Assembly (NCBI RefSeq): GCF_035974275.1
Contig: NZ_CP142422.1
Span: 3,410,001-3,474,000, forward strand
Source: Chryseobacterium sp. MYb264
GTDB lineage: Bacteria > Bacteroidota > Bacteroidia > Flavobacteriales > Weeksellaceae
DNA length: 64,000 nt
Reading direction: 5' to 3'
The notes beneath the pieces were generated by a model. It was not told the origin of the DNA. It was given only the letters and a program-made list of their open reading frames with translations, and did no database searches. The stretch's first letter is position 1. Every line of letters begins with the position of its first letter. Shown here one piece after another: positions 41,385 through 50,717 of this stretch. The translations under genes and the position numbers were made by a program.

Positions 41385-43247
41385 ATGATTTCAGAAATAT
41401 ATGATGTAATCGTAGTAGGTGCCGGTCACGCAGGATGTGAGGCAGCCGCTGCAGCCGCAAACTTAGGCTCAAGAACGCTGCTCGTTACGATGAATATGCA
41501 AACTATCGGACAGATGAGTTGCAACCCCGCGATGGGAGGAATCGCCAAAGGACAGATCGTAAGAGAGATCGATGCAATGGGTGGTTATTCAGGAATTGTG
41601 GCAGATAAATCAGCGATACAGTTCAAGATGCTTAACCTTTCAAAAGGTCCTGCAATGTGGTCTCCAAGAACACAAAATGACAGAATGCTTTTCGCAGAAG
41701 AATGGCGTCTTGCATTAGAAAATACACCTAACCTTGATTTCTTCCAGGATATGGTAAAGCAGCTTATTATCGAAAATGGTAAAGCTGTCGGTGTAGTCAC
41801 TTCTTTAGGAATAGAGATAAGATCCAACTCTGTAGTTCTTACAAATGGTACTTTCTTAAATGGTTTGATCCACGTTGGAGATAAGCAATTGGGAGGTGGA
41901 AGAATGGGTGAACCGAGAGCTTTTGGAATCACAGAGCAATTGGTTTCTTTAGGTTTTGAAGCAGGAAGAATGAAGACCGGTACCCCACCCCGCGTAGACG
42001 GAAGAAGTCTTGATTATTCCAAAATGGAAGAACAGAAAGGCGATGAAAATCCTCAAAAGTTCAGCTATCTTGACACTCCGAAATTGACAAAACAATTAAG
42101 CTGTCATATCGTTTATACCAATGAAACAGTACACGATATTTTACGTGAAGGATTCGACAGAAGTCCAATGTTTAATGGTACGATTCAAAGTTTAGGACCA
42201 AGGTATTGTCCAAGTATTGAAGATAAGATCAATCGTTTTGCAGAGAGAAACAGGCACCAGTTATTTGTAGAACCTGAAGGCTGGAAAACCGTGGAAATCT
42301 ACGTTAACGGATTCAGCTCTTCTCTTCCGGAGGATGTTCAGATCAAAGCAATGAAACATATTCCGGGATTTGAGAATGTAAAAGTTTTCCGCCCCGGCTA
42401 TGCGATTGAATATGATTACTTCCCTCCTACCCAACTAAAGCATACCTTAGAGACAAAATTGATCGATAATTTATACTTTGCCGGGCAGATTAACGGAACA
42501 ACAGGATATGAAGAAGCAGCAGGACAAGGGTTGATTGCTGGGATTAACGCTCACAATAAAGTACACGAAAAAGACGAATTTATTTTAAACAGAGATGAAG
42601 CCTATATTGGTGTTTTAGTAGACGATTTGATTACGAAAGGTACAGAAGAACCTTACAGAATGTTTACTTCAAGAGCAGAATACAGACTTCTTTTGAGACA
42701 GGATAATGCAGATATCAGACTTACCCAAAGAGCTTTTGATCTAGGTTTAGCGAAAGAAGACCGATTAAAAAGAGTTGAAGAGAAAGTATCTAAAAGTCAG
42801 GAACTTGAGTCCTTTTTACGAGAAACTTCTTTAAAGCCAGGAGTAATTAACCCAATTTTAGAAACCATTGAAAGCAGTCCTGTGGATCAGGCTTACAGAG
42901 CCGCTCAGATCCTGACAAGACCTAATATGACGTTGGAAAAACTGGATGAAATTGATTTTATCAAAGAATTTTCTTCTAGTTATGACGACGAAATAAGAGA
43001 ACAGGCTGAAGTAAATATTAAATACAAAGGCTATATCGAAAAGGAAAAAGAAAATGTTGCCAAGCTAAATCGTTTGGAAAATATTAAAATTCCTGAAGAT
43101 TTTGATTATAAAGCGATATCCAGTCTTTCTGCAGAAGCCAAACAGAAGATGTCCAATGTAAGACCAAAAACGATAGCCCAAGCCGGAAGAATCAGTGGGG
43201 TTTCTCCCGCAGATATTAATGTTTTATTGGTCTATTTAGGAAGATAA
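41385..43247 (+). CDS. mnmG: tRNA uridine 5-carboxymethylaminomethyl modification enzyme MnmG
   Basis: MnmG (GidA), with MnmE, installs the 5-carboxymethylaminomethyl group on wobble U34 using FAD and methylene-tetrahydrofolate. The 620-residue protein opens with the FAD Rossmann motif VIVVGAGHAGCEAAAAA, and has MSCNPAMGGIAKG, TNGTFLNGLIHVGD, KTGTPPRVDGRSLD, the family signature GPRYCPSIEDKI and GQINGTTGYEEAAGQGL. mnmA, for the same base, is at 7.1 kb. The gene is flanked by two parS-like sites. In many bacteria mnmG/gidA is close to oriC, which fits. Confidence 0.97.
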   Translation: MISEIYDVIVVGAGHAGCEAAAAAANLGSRTLLVTMNMQTIGQMSCNPAMGGIAKGQIVREIDAMGGYSGIVADKSAIQFKMLNLSKGPAMWSPRTQNDRMLFAEEWRLALENTPNLDFFQDMVKQLIIENGKAVGVVTSLGIEIRSNSVVLTNGTFLNGLIHVGDKQLGGGRMGEPRAFGITEQLVSLGFEAGRMKTGTPPRVDGRSLDYSKMEEQKGDENPQKFSYLDTPKLTKQLSCHIVYTNETVHDILREGFDRSPMFNGTIQSLGPRYCPSIEDKINRFAERNRHQLFVEPEGWKTVEIYVNGFSSSLPEDVQIKAMKHIPGFENVKVFRPGYAIEYDYFPPTQLKHTLETKLIDNLYFAGQINGTTGYEEAAGQGLIAGINAHNKVHEKDEFILNRDEAYIGVLVDDLITKGTEEPYRMFTSRAEYRLLLRQDNADIRLTQRAFDLGLAKEDRLKRVEEKVSKSQELESFLRETSLKPGVINPILETIESSPVDQAYRAAQILTRPNMTLEKLDEIDFIKEFSSSYDDEIREQAEVNIKYKGYIEKEKENVAKLNRLENIKIPEDFDYKAISSLSAEAKQKMSNVRPKTIAQAGRISGVSPADINVLLVYLGR

Positions 43248-43253
43248 ATTTAA

Positions 43254-43273
43254 AATGTTTCACGTGAAACATT
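43254..43273. promoter_or_regulatory. parS-like centromere site 2
   Basis: Bases 43256-43271 are TGTTTCACGTGAAACA, an exact match to the parS consensus, inside a 20-bp perfect palindrome that begins 6 bp after the mnmG stop codon. Confidence 0.85.
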
Positions 43274-43362
43274 GCTAAAAACAACAATTAAAATTAAGAT
43301 ATTTATGAGTTTGATTTGAATTCTGAATATCTTAATTTTTTATATAGAAATAAACAAATTCA

Positions 43363-44184
43363 ATGAAAATAAAAGATCATTTTCTTTCACAGGAAATATT
43401 TGAAATTAAAGAAACAGATACTAAAGGAGTTTTCAAGACCTCCCCTATTCCACCGAATATTTCAAAATATTACGAAAGTGAAGATTATATTTCCCATCAT
43501 CAGGATTCAGGAAGTTTAAAAGAAAAGCTTTATAAATTTTTACAGTCATTCAATTTACAGTATAAAAAAACGATACTTTTAGACAGAATAAAAAAAGGTT
43601 CAAGAGTATTAGACTATGGTTGTGGCGCAGGAGAATTTGTAAAATATATAGAAAATGACTTTGAAACATTCGGATTTGAACCGGATGCTGATGCAAGAAA
43701 AGCTGCTCAGAATAAAATTTCAAAAGCAACAATTCTGGATAATATTAATCTTATTGAAGATCACAGTTTAGATGCTATTACCTTATGGCATGTATTTGAG
43801 CATGTAGAAAATCAGGATGAGATGCTTGAGATCTTTAATAGAAAATTAAAAGAAAAAGGATTGCTTATTATTGCTGTTCCCAATCCAACTTCTTACGATG
43901 CAAAACACTATAAAGAATATTGGGCTGCTTATGATGTACCGAGACACATCTACCATTTTTCTAAAAAAGGAATGGAAAACTTAATTTCTAAGAAGCCCAA
44001 CTGGAAAATGAGAAAAATAAAACCCTTGATTCTCGATTCCTATTATATCTCTATGTTGAGCGAAAAATATAAAAAATCACCACTTTTTTGGCTAAAAGCG
44101 ACGATCTACGGAACGATTTCTAACATAAAAGCCCTTTTTTCTAGCGAATTTTCAAGTTTGATATACATTATCGAAAAAAAATAG
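43363..44184 (+). CDS. Class I SAM-dependent methyltransferase
   Basis: A 273-residue cytoplasmic methyltransferase of the Methyltransf_23 type. The SAM site is VLDYGCGAGEFVKYIE near residues 82-97, followed by an acidic residue in GFEPD, and LDAITLWHVFEHV. The C-terminal part has the pattern VPNPTSYDAKHYKEYWAAYD then VPRHIYHFSKKGM, typical of methyltransferases acting on sugars or lipids in surface-glycan pathways. Substrate unknown. It is separated from mnmG by the second parS-like site and ends near a hairpin terminator. Confidence 0.85.
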   Translation: MKIKDHFLSQEIFEIKETDTKGVFKTSPIPPNISKYYESEDYISHHQDSGSLKEKLYKFLQSFNLQYKKTILLDRIKKGSRVLDYGCGAGEFVKYIENDFETFGFEPDADARKAAQNKISKATILDNINLIEDHSLDAITLWHVFEHVENQDEMLEIFNRKLKEKGLLIIAVPNPTSYDAKHYKEYWAAYDVPRHIYHFSKKGMENLISKKPNWKMRKIKPLILDSYYISMLSEKYKKSPLFWLKATIYGTISNIKALFSSEFSSLIYIIEKK

Positions 44185-44244
44185 AAAATCGATTTTTAAG
44201 CCATTTCTGGAGGTCAGTTTTCGCTATTTTGATCAAAAATCTAC

Positions 44245-44275
44245 AAACTCGGGAACTTTCTCGAGTTTTTTTTAT
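44245..44275 (+). terminator. Rho-independent terminator of the methyltransferase gene
   Basis: AAACTCG (44245-44251) pairs with CGAGTTT (44262-44268), followed by T. The loop core is the same GGGAACTTTCT as in the clpC terminator at 6318. Confidence 0.8.
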
Positions 44276-44835
44276 TCTGTAGAACTCCCCTACTCCGTCC
44301 ATAATTCTGTGTAGAAAAATAAAAGAATAGAAAATCTATCGTCGTTTATTTAAATTTGTTAATAAAAAGTGGATAAGTACATTTTTCTCGCTAAACTTTC
44401 AAAAATAACAAAATCGAAAATATTTTAAGCTTTCAAAAAAGTAGAAAAACAGAGATAGATGATTTTATATTTATCTTCAAGCGTAAGAAAAATATTCTAA
44501 AAAGAAATCTAATAAATGATTTTAAAAATTTTGATATTATATTATAATACAAATTAAAAATCAATTCTAAAAAATTGAACTGCAAAAAAATTAAAAGATA
44601 ATTTTTGCTGCCAAGAATATACGAATGAAAATTTGATCATTCTATTTCCGATATACTTTTCTTTTCACATTTAAATCGTAGGTAAGAAATTACATGATTG
44701 TCAAAATCTAAATAAGCAATAAAAAATAAGAAACTACAATAAATCATCACATAGAAAAAAAATTAAGATCAAATCAGCTGTCGTAAAAAAATGTAAGATT
44801 TTATTAATGATATAAAATTTTCAAAAAATAAAATC
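44276..44835. other. AT-rich non-coding stretch
   Basis: About 560 bp with no credible gene, very AT-rich (long A and T runs) and lacking promoters. It contains two near-match DnaA boxes on the minus strand, TTATCCACT (44368-44376) and TTCTACACA (44308-44316). It may be part of a replication origin region or merely spacer between convergent genes. Confidence 0.4.
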
Positions 44836-44869
44836 ACAAAAAAAGTCTGCCAAAAATTTCAGCAGACTT
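44836..44869 (-). terminator. Terminator of pgk
   Basis: AAGTCTGC (44843-44850) pairs with GCAGACTT (44862-44869). On the minus strand it is followed by seven T, 22 bp past the pgk stop. Confidence 0.85.
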
Positions 44870-44891
44870 AATTTTTATAATTTCAAAAAAA

Positions 44892-46082
44892 TTACTTATT
44901 TATCGCAGCAACTCCCGGAAGTTCCAAACCTTCCAAACTTTCCAGCATGGCTCCCCCACCGGTAGAAACATAACTTACTTTTTCTGCATAACCGAATTGT
45001 TTTACAAAAGCAACACTATCCCCTCCACCAACTAAAGAGAAAGCTCCTTGTCTTGTTGCTTCAGCAATACTCTCACCAAGAGCAACCGTTCCTGCTGAGA
45101 AATTAGACATTTCGAAAACACCAATCGGACCGTTCCACAGAATCGTTCTTGAATTCAATAATACATCATTGAACTGATCTCTCGATTTTGGACCAGCATC
45201 CAATCCCATCCATCCTTCCGGAATGGCATAAATATCTTCTTCTCTTCTTTCAGAATCATTGCTGAAAGTCTCAGTAATAATAGTATCTGAAGGAAGATAT
45301 ACTTTTACATTATGTTCTTTAGCTTTTCCTAAAATTTCAAGAGCTAAAGGCAATTTGTCTTCTTCCACCAATGAAGTTCCGATCTTACCGCCTAGAGCTT
45401 TAATAAATGTGAAAGCCATTCCACCACCGATGATTAAATTATCAATCGCAGGAAGTATATTTTCTATAATGGTGATTTTAGTTGAAACTTTGGAGCCACC
45501 GAGAATAGCTGTTACAGGCCTTTCACCATTTTTCAATACTTTATCAATTGCCTGAAGTTCTTTACCCATCAATAAACCGAAAAATTTAGTTGAAGGAAAG
45601 AATTTAGCAATTACAGCTGTAGAAGCATGTGCTCTATGCGCTGTACCAAAAGCATCATTCACATAAGCATCTGCTAATTGAGAAAGTTGCTCAGCAAAAG
45701 CTTCATCACCTTTTTCTTCTTCATTATGAAAACGAAGATTTTCCAATAAAAGAATTTCACCCGCTTTAAGCTCAGCAGCTGCCTGTTGAGCCTTCTCCCC
45801 TACACATTCATCCACAAACTTCACTTCCTGTCCTAAAACATCAGAAACTTCGGTTAGAATGTGTTTCAGTGAGAATTCATCTTTCACCTCTCCTTTTGGT
45901 CTTCCCAGGTGAGCCATTAAGATTACAGAACCACCGTCCTTAAGAATCTTGTCTACGGTAGGTTTCACAGCCGCAATTCTCGTGTTGTCTGTCACTTTCA
46001 GCTGATCATCCTGCGGAACATTGAAATCCACTCTTACAAGAGCTTTCTTTTCATTAAAATTGAAATCATTGATTGTTTTCAT
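44892..46082 (-). CDS. pgk: Phosphoglycerate kinase
   Basis: Pgk transfers phosphate from 1,3-bisphosphoglycerate to ADP in glycolysis. The 396-residue protein is full length. It has the N-terminal substrate loop [56 protein letters not shown], the C-domain hinge NGPIGVFEM and the nucleotide loop [13 protein letters not shown] then [14 protein letters not shown]. It is monocistronic with its own terminator. The minus orientation stands out between two long plus-strand runs. Confidence 0.97.
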   Translation of the reverse strand: MKTINDFNFNEKKALVRVDFNVPQDDQLKVTDNTRIAAVKPTVDKILKDGGSVILMAHLGRPKGEVKDEFSLKHILTEVSDVLGQEVKFVDECVGEKAQQAAAELKAGEILLLENLRFHNEEEKGDEAFAEQLSQLADAYVNDAFGTAHRAHASTAVIAKFFPSTKFFGLLMGKELQAIDKVLKNGERPVTAILGGSKVSTKITIIENILPAIDNLIIGGGMAFTFIKALGGKIGTSLVEEDKLPLALEILGKAKEHNVKVYLPSDTIITETFSNDSERREEDIYAIPEGWMGLDAGPKSRDQFNDVLLNSRTILWNGPIGVFEMSNFSAGTVALGESIAEATRQGAFSLVGGGDSVAFVKQFGYAEKVSYVSTGGGAMLESLEGLELPGVAAINK

Positions 46083-46185
46083 ATGTACATCTTATTTTTT
46101 CTTCGTGATCCGTAATCAACCATGGAAAGCATTACAAAAATTTCGGCCAGGTCGATTTCATAATGATCATAGAATTTTCGTTTCA

Positions 46186-46193
46186 CAAATGTA
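46186..46193 (-). promoter_or_regulatory. -7 promoter element of pgk
   Basis: The minus strand reads TACATTTG (TAnnTTTG), about 104 bp before the pgk ATG, giving a leader of about 97 nt. A TTG lies 15 bp upstream, a bit close. Confidence 0.45.
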
Positions 46194-46389
46194 AGATTTT
46201 AAAATTCTCAATAAGCTGCAACCCTTTAAAAGTTTTCAAAAAGTTTCCCCCACTCAACTCATTCAATAATCAACATAATTTCTTTCTCTTTAAAAAAAAG
46301 AAAATGATATTGTTGTTAAGTATTGTTAGTTTAGGGGATAAGTTTTAGGTTTAATTTTGATAACAAAAGATTGTGACTGATTTCACAAC

Positions 46390-46663
46390 TTATCTACAAT
46401 GTAAAATACTGTATATAGAGCTATTACCATACTTATTCACAAATGTTGATAATTTTCTGAAATTCCTATCATTAATAACTATTCTATGGAAAAGCTAACA
46501 ATTACTCTCAGAAAACTTTTTCAAAATTGTGGGGAAAAAATTTGGAGCTGATTTCCATTACAAATTTTTCCAATGTTACGAAACATTTACTTTCAAACAT
46601 TTTTCCACACTTACTAACATTACATTTCACAATTAATACCCAAAAATTTAAGACTTATCCACA
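46390..46663. other. DnaA-box cluster, candidate replication origin
   Basis: A non-coding AT-rich region between divergent pgk and rpiB. Exact TTATNCACA boxes lie at 46433-46441 (TTATTCACA) and 46655-46663 (TTATCCACA), both on the plus strand. One-mismatch boxes are TTATCTACA (46390-46398), TTTTCCACA (46601-46609) and TTATCAACA on the minus strand (46444-46452). The whole gap (46083-46715, 633 bp) holds no gene. Proximity to two parS-like sites supports an origin. dnaA itself is not in the window. Confidence 0.5.
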
Positions 46664-46670
46664 TTATACT

Positions 46671-46678
46671 TACATTTG
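46671..46678 (+). promoter_or_regulatory. -7 promoter element of rpiB
   Basis: TACATTTG matches TAnnTTTG, 37 bp before the rpiB ATG. An exact DnaA box ends 7 bp upstream of it, within the -33/-7 spacer. Confidence 0.55.
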
Positions 46679-46715
46679 TGAGGAAATAAATCTAAACAGG
46701 CTTAATACAAGAATT

Positions 46716-47150
46716 ATGAAAAGAAAAATTGCTATTGCCGCTGACCATGCAGGTTACGAGTATAAGGAGATTGTTAAGAACTATCTTTCGGAAAGGTTTG
46801 AAGTTCAGGATTTTGGAACGTTTTCCACAGACAGTGTGGATTATCCGGACTTTGTACACCCTGCTGCAACATCTGTTGAGAATGGAGAAAATGAATTGGG
46901 GATTTTACTTTGCGGAAGTGGAAATGGTGTTCAGATCACGGCGAACAAGCATCAGAAGATTCGTTGTGCACTTTGCTGGATGCCCGAGATTGCAGTACTG
47001 GCGAGACAACATAACGATGCCAATATGATTTCTATCCCGGCAAGGTTTATATCTAAGGAAATGGCCATGGAAATTGCAGACAAATTTCTTTCCACAGATT
47101 TTGAAGGCGGAAGACATCAGAACAGAGTAGACAAAATAGCATTTTGTTAA
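46716..47150 (+). CDS. rpiB: Ribose-5-phosphate isomerase B
   Basis: RpiB interconverts ribose 5-phosphate and ribulose 5-phosphate in the pentose phosphate pathway. The 144-residue protein has the LacAB/RpiB landmarks: IAIAADHAGYEYKEIV at the start, SVDYPDFVHPAA, the active-site Cys in GILLCGSGNGVQITANK, and RHQNRVDKI at the end. I chose the ATG at 46716; the frame is open upstream to 46527 but that would run through the -7 promoter element and DnaA boxes. It has its own promoter and terminator. Confidence 0.95.
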   Translation: MKRKIAIAADHAGYEYKEIVKNYLSERFEVQDFGTFSTDSVDYPDFVHPAATSVENGENELGILLCGSGNGVQITANKHQKIRCALCWMPEIAVLARQHNDANMISIPARFISKEMAMEIADKFLSTDFEGGRHQNRVDKIAFC

Positions 47151-47156
47151 AGTATA

Positions 47157-47195
47157 AAGGCTTGTAAATCACATTACAAGCCTTATTTATTTTTT
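47157..47195 (+). terminator. Rho-independent terminator of rpiB
   Basis: AAGGCTTGTAA (47157-47167) pairs with TTACAAGCCTT (47174-47184), followed by a T-rich tract, 7 bp past the stop. Confidence 0.85.
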
Positions 47196-47201
47196 AATTT
47201 G

Positions 47202-47209
47202 TATCTTTG
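47202..47209 (+). promoter_or_regulatory. -7 promoter candidate of the thrombospondin type 3 repeat gene
   Basis: TATCTTTG is an exact TAnnTTTG match, 177 bp before the start codon at 47387. The long leader has a hairpin (AATAGATT 47218-47225 with AATCTATT 47231-47238) and two copies of TTCTTCTCC. Confidence 0.4.
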
Positions 47210-47386
47210 CCACGTCCAATAGATTTTACCAATCTATTCTTCTCCCATTTAACCTATGTAAATAGTAAAACATATTTAATAAAAGGTTTTTCTCCATTCT
47301 TCTCCATATTTGTATTAAATTTATACAAAACTAAAATTTCCGTTGTAATAGTTGGAAGGAAAATTGATGCTAATTATTAGATATTA

Positions 47387-48454
47387 ATGAGAATAAAGTT
47401 ATCTGTAATACTGTTGTTTGTATTAAGTTGTTTCCAAGCCCAGGAAATAGTAGATAAAAATGCTTTTAAAAAATGTTTAAAAGAAAATAGCAGAAGAATT
47501 TGTTTATCAGACAAAGATAAAGACGGAGTTCCTTTTTATTTAGATATTTGCTCGGAAGTTCCAGGTTTACCAGAATTTAATGGTTGTCCGGATACTGACG
47601 GTGACGGGATACCTGATAAAGATGATCGATGTGCTGATGTTTCAGGACCTTCAGAAAATCAAGGTTGCCCTTGGCCCGACAGTGATGGTGATGGTATTCG
47701 GGATATAGATGATGCTTGTCCGAACAATATTGGTCCGACTGAAAACCATGGTTGCCCTTGGCCAGATACTGATGGTGATGGGGTTTTAGATAAAGATGAT
47801 GCATGTCCCACAGTCCCAGGTTCGGCTAAATATAATGGTTGCTATCAAAAAGATTGTGATAAAGAGATTATTGAGGAAAAGGAAAGAATTAGTAAATTTA
47901 AAGAAGATTCTAAAAATGTTGATTATAATAAATTGACAGATGAGATATTAAAAAGTATTGATAAAAAAAGTATTGATAATGATAATTTATTGGTTAGTAC
48001 TCAATTTGTTTTATACATTGAAGCAGGAGGTTGTAGTTTTATAAAAAACCAAAGTCCTATGTATAATAACAGCAATATTTGGTCTTTGGAAGCGCTCAAA
48101 AAAATATCAGTATTGTTAAATAAGAATATAATTATTGCCGGAACTTCTCAAAGTGTACATTCTTCAAAAATGGGTCTTGAAGGTGTATACGGTTATGGTT
48201 TAAAAAAAATTGTAAATGTTAATTATCATGATCAAAAAATAGCTTTACAGGCAATTAAGTATTTTAAAGAGATACCTAAAGATTTAAAGAACTATGGAAT
48301 GCTGATGATTAGCTTTAAAAATGAATTAGGAAATATTGTAAAAACAGAAATTTCTTATTTCATGATTAAAAATGCTTCACCAATTAATGTAAAAACATAT
48401 AATATTACCTATCAATATGTAAATGATAATTGGAATATTATCGAAAAAGGATAA
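47387..48454 (+). CDS. Secreted thrombospondin type 3 repeat protein
   Basis: A 355-residue exported protein with signal peptide [19 protein letters not shown]. Residues about 40-150 contain four Ca-binding TSP3 repeats of the pattern DxDxDGxxDxxDxCPxxxGPxxxxGCP, for example [34 protein letters not shown] and [17 protein letters not shown]. Such repeats normally lead into an OmpA peptidoglycan-binding domain. Here the C-terminal 200 residues ([40 protein letters not shown]) are not recognisably OmpA. It is therefore probably a surface or periplasmic protein of unknown role. It is followed 40 bp later by rnr. Confidence 0.8.
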   Translation: MRIKLSVILLFVLSCFQAQEIVDKNAFKKCLKENSRRICLSDKDKDGVPFYLDICSEVPGLPEFNGCPDTDGDGIPDKDDRCADVSGPSENQGCPWPDSDGDGIRDIDDACPNNIGPTENHGCPWPDTDGDGVLDKDDACPTVPGSAKYNGCYQKDCDKEIIEEKERISKFKEDSKNVDYNKLTDEILKSIDKKSIDNDNLLVSTQFVLYIEAGGCSFIKNQSPMYNNSNIWSLEALKKISVLLNKNIIIAGTSQSVHSSKMGLEGVYGYGLKKIVNVNYHDQKIALQAIKYFKEIPKDLKNYGMLMISFKNELGNIVKTEISYFMIKNASPINVKTYNITYQYVNDNWNIIEKG

Positions 48455-48494
48455 TCTAAATATGAAGATTATTTTAAATTAAAAATAAATTAAA

Positions 48495-50648
48495 ATGCCA
48501 AAAAAAAGAAAATATATAAGTCAAAAAAATGATCATAAACTGATGGAGATCGGAAGATTGATCCTGCGTTTTATGAACGAAAATTCTACGAAGATCTATA
48601 ATTACAAACAGATCTCGGATGGAATTGATTATAAAAACCCAAGACAGAGAGAGCTGGTGATTCAGGCTTTGCATAAACTTCAGGCTTCTGAAAGAATCAA
48701 AGAAACTGAAAAAGGAAAATATATTATCAACCTTAATATAAAAGGAACATTAACCGGTGTGATTGATTTTAATCAATCCGGAAATGCTTATGTAAAAGTG
48801 GAAGGTTTAGAAAATGATGTATTTATTCATTCCAAAAACGTAAAAGATGCGTTGCAGGGCGATAAAGTTTTAATCGTAACCTATACTTATAAAGGTAAAA
48901 AGCTGGAAGGTTCGGTTTTGGAAGTTTTGGAAAGAACAAGAACGGAATTTGTAGGAACTCTTCAGGTTGTTACTCATAAAGATTTTGGGTTTGTGGTGTG
49001 TGATAAAAAGACAATCAATACTGATATTTTTATTCCAAAAGGGAAATTCGGAGGTGCCGAAGATGGTGATAAAGTCATTGTAAAGATGACAGAATGGAAG
49101 CCGGGAGATAAAAATCCTGAAGGTGAAATTATTCAGGTTTTGGGTGCTCCGGGAGAACACGAAACGGAAATTCACTCTATTCTGGCTGAATACGGTTTGC
49201 CTTATCAATTCCCTGAAGAAGTGGAAAGAGATGCTGATAAAATTGATAGAAGTATCAACGATGAAGAAGTGGCAAAACGTTGGGATATGCGTGGAATTAC
49301 TACTTTTACCATTGACCCTAAAGATGCTAAAGATTTTGATGATGCCTTATCGATCAGACAATTAGAAAACGGAAACTGGGAAATCGGCGTTCATATTGCA
49401 GATGTTTCGCATTATGTTGTTCCGGGAACGATTTTAGATGATGAAGCGTATCAAAGAGCAACGTCAGTATATCTTGTAGATCGTGTTGTACCCATGCTTC
49501 CGGAGGTTTTGAGTAATGATGTATGTTCGCTTCGTCCGCATGAAGATAAGTTCACGTTCTCGGCAGTTTTTGAATTGAATGATCAGGCTGAAATCCAAAA
49601 ACAATGGTTTGGAAGAACGGTTATTCATTCCGACAGAAGGTTTACCTACGAGGAAGCTCAGGAAAGAATTGAAGGACAGGATGGAGATTACAAAGAAGAA
49701 ATTTTAGTTTTGGATAAACTGGCGAAAATCATGCGTCAGAAAAGAATTAAAGATGGAGCGATTACTTTTGACCGAAGTGAAGTTCGATTCAATTTAGATG
49801 AAAACAATCAGCCGATCGGAGTTTATTTTAAAATCAGTAAAGATTCCAACCATTTGATTGAAGAATTCATGCTTTTGGCAAATAAAAAAGTGTCTGAATT
49901 TGTTTCATTAAATAAAAAAGGAGGAATCAGTGATAATACCTTTATTTATAGAGTTCACGATGATCCGGATCCTGCGAAATTAGAATCTTTGAGAGATTTT
50001 GTTTCAACTTTCGGATATAAAATGGATCTTGCCAATACCAAAAAAGTGGCGGAATCTTTAAACAGATTATTGCATGACGTAAAAGGTAAAGGCGAAGAAA
50101 ATATGATTGAAACCTTAGCAATGAGAAGCATGAGTAAAGCGGTTTATTCTACAGAACCGATCGGTCACTACGGTCTTGGTTTTGATTATTACAGCCACTT
50201 CACCTCTCCTATCCGTCGTTATCCGGATTTAATTGCGCACAGATTGTTGCAACATTATCTGGACGGTGGAAAATCTCCGAGCAGACCTGAATTGGAAGAG
50301 AAAGCAAAACATTGCAGTTCAATGGAAAGATTGGCCGCTGATGCGGAAAGAGATTCCATTAAGTACATGCAGGTGAAATTCATGGAAAAACATTTGGGAG
50401 AAACTTTCAATGGCGTAATTTCCGGAGTTGCAGAATTCGGTTTCTGGGTTGAAATTCCTGAAAACGGTGCCGAAGGTTTGATTAAGTTGAGAGATCTTGT
50501 AGACGATTCTTATACGTATGATGCCAAAACTCACGCAGTATACGGATCCAGACACGGAAAAAGATATCAGTTGGGAGATCAGGTTCAGATAAAAGTGGTA
50601 AAAGCAAACTTGATTCAAAAACAGTTGGATTTCAAGATAGTTGATTAA
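48495..50648 (+). CDS. rnr: Ribonuclease R
   Basis: RNase R is a 3'-5' exoribonuclease that degrades structured RNA and tagged mRNAs. The 717-residue protein has a winged N-terminal HTH region (about 15-65, QISDGIDYKNPRQRELVIQ), cold-shock domains (about 78-225), and the RNB catalytic domain with the metal-binding Asp cluster in IDPKDAKDFDDALSI near 274-288 and HYGLGFDYYSHFTSPIRRYP. An S1 domain follows (about 635-715, GETFNGVISGVAEFGFWVEI). Length is typical for the VacB/Rnr type. Confidence 0.95.
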   Translation: MPKKRKYISQKNDHKLMEIGRLILRFMNENSTKIYNYKQISDGIDYKNPRQRELVIQALHKLQASERIKETEKGKYIINLNIKGTLTGVIDFNQSGNAYVKVEGLENDVFIHSKNVKDALQGDKVLIVTYTYKGKKLEGSVLEVLERTRTEFVGTLQVVTHKDFGFVVCDKKTINTDIFIPKGKFGGAEDGDKVIVKMTEWKPGDKNPEGEIIQVLGAPGEHETEIHSILAEYGLPYQFPEEVERDADKIDRSINDEEVAKRWDMRGITTFTIDPKDAKDFDDALSIRQLENGNWEIGVHIADVSHYVVPGTILDDEAYQRATSVYLVDRVVPMLPEVLSNDVCSLRPHEDKFTFSAVFELNDQAEIQKQWFGRTVIHSDRRFTYEEAQERIEGQDGDYKEEILVLDKLAKIMRQKRIKDGAITFDRSEVRFNLDENNQPIGVYFKISKDSNHLIEEFMLLANKKVSEFVSLNKKGGISDNTFIYRVHDDPDPAKLESLRDFVSTFGYKMDLANTKKVAESLNRLLHDVKGKGEENMIETLAMRSMSKAVYSTEPIGHYGLGFDYYSHFTSPIRRYPDLIAHRLLQHYLDGGKSPSRPELEEKAKHCSSMERLAADAERDSIKYMQVKFMEKHLGETFNGVISGVAEFGFWVEIPENGAEGLIKLRDLVDDSYTYDAKTHAVYGSRHGKRYQLGDQVQIKVVKANLIQKQLDFKIVD

Positions 50649-50717
50649 TTAAAACATAAAGTTTACTTTTGTATAAAATGAAGTGAAACCAAGTGTTTCA
50701 TTTTAAATACCATTTAA

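Noticed and set aside
46527-46715. Upstream extension of rpiB
   Set aside because: It would run through the promoter element and DnaA boxes, and the family starts at the ATG at 46716.
47218-47238. The AATAGATT/AATCTATT hairpin as a second rpiB terminator
   Set aside because: The rpiB terminator at 47157 is far stronger; this lies downstream of a promoter element and lacks a T tract.
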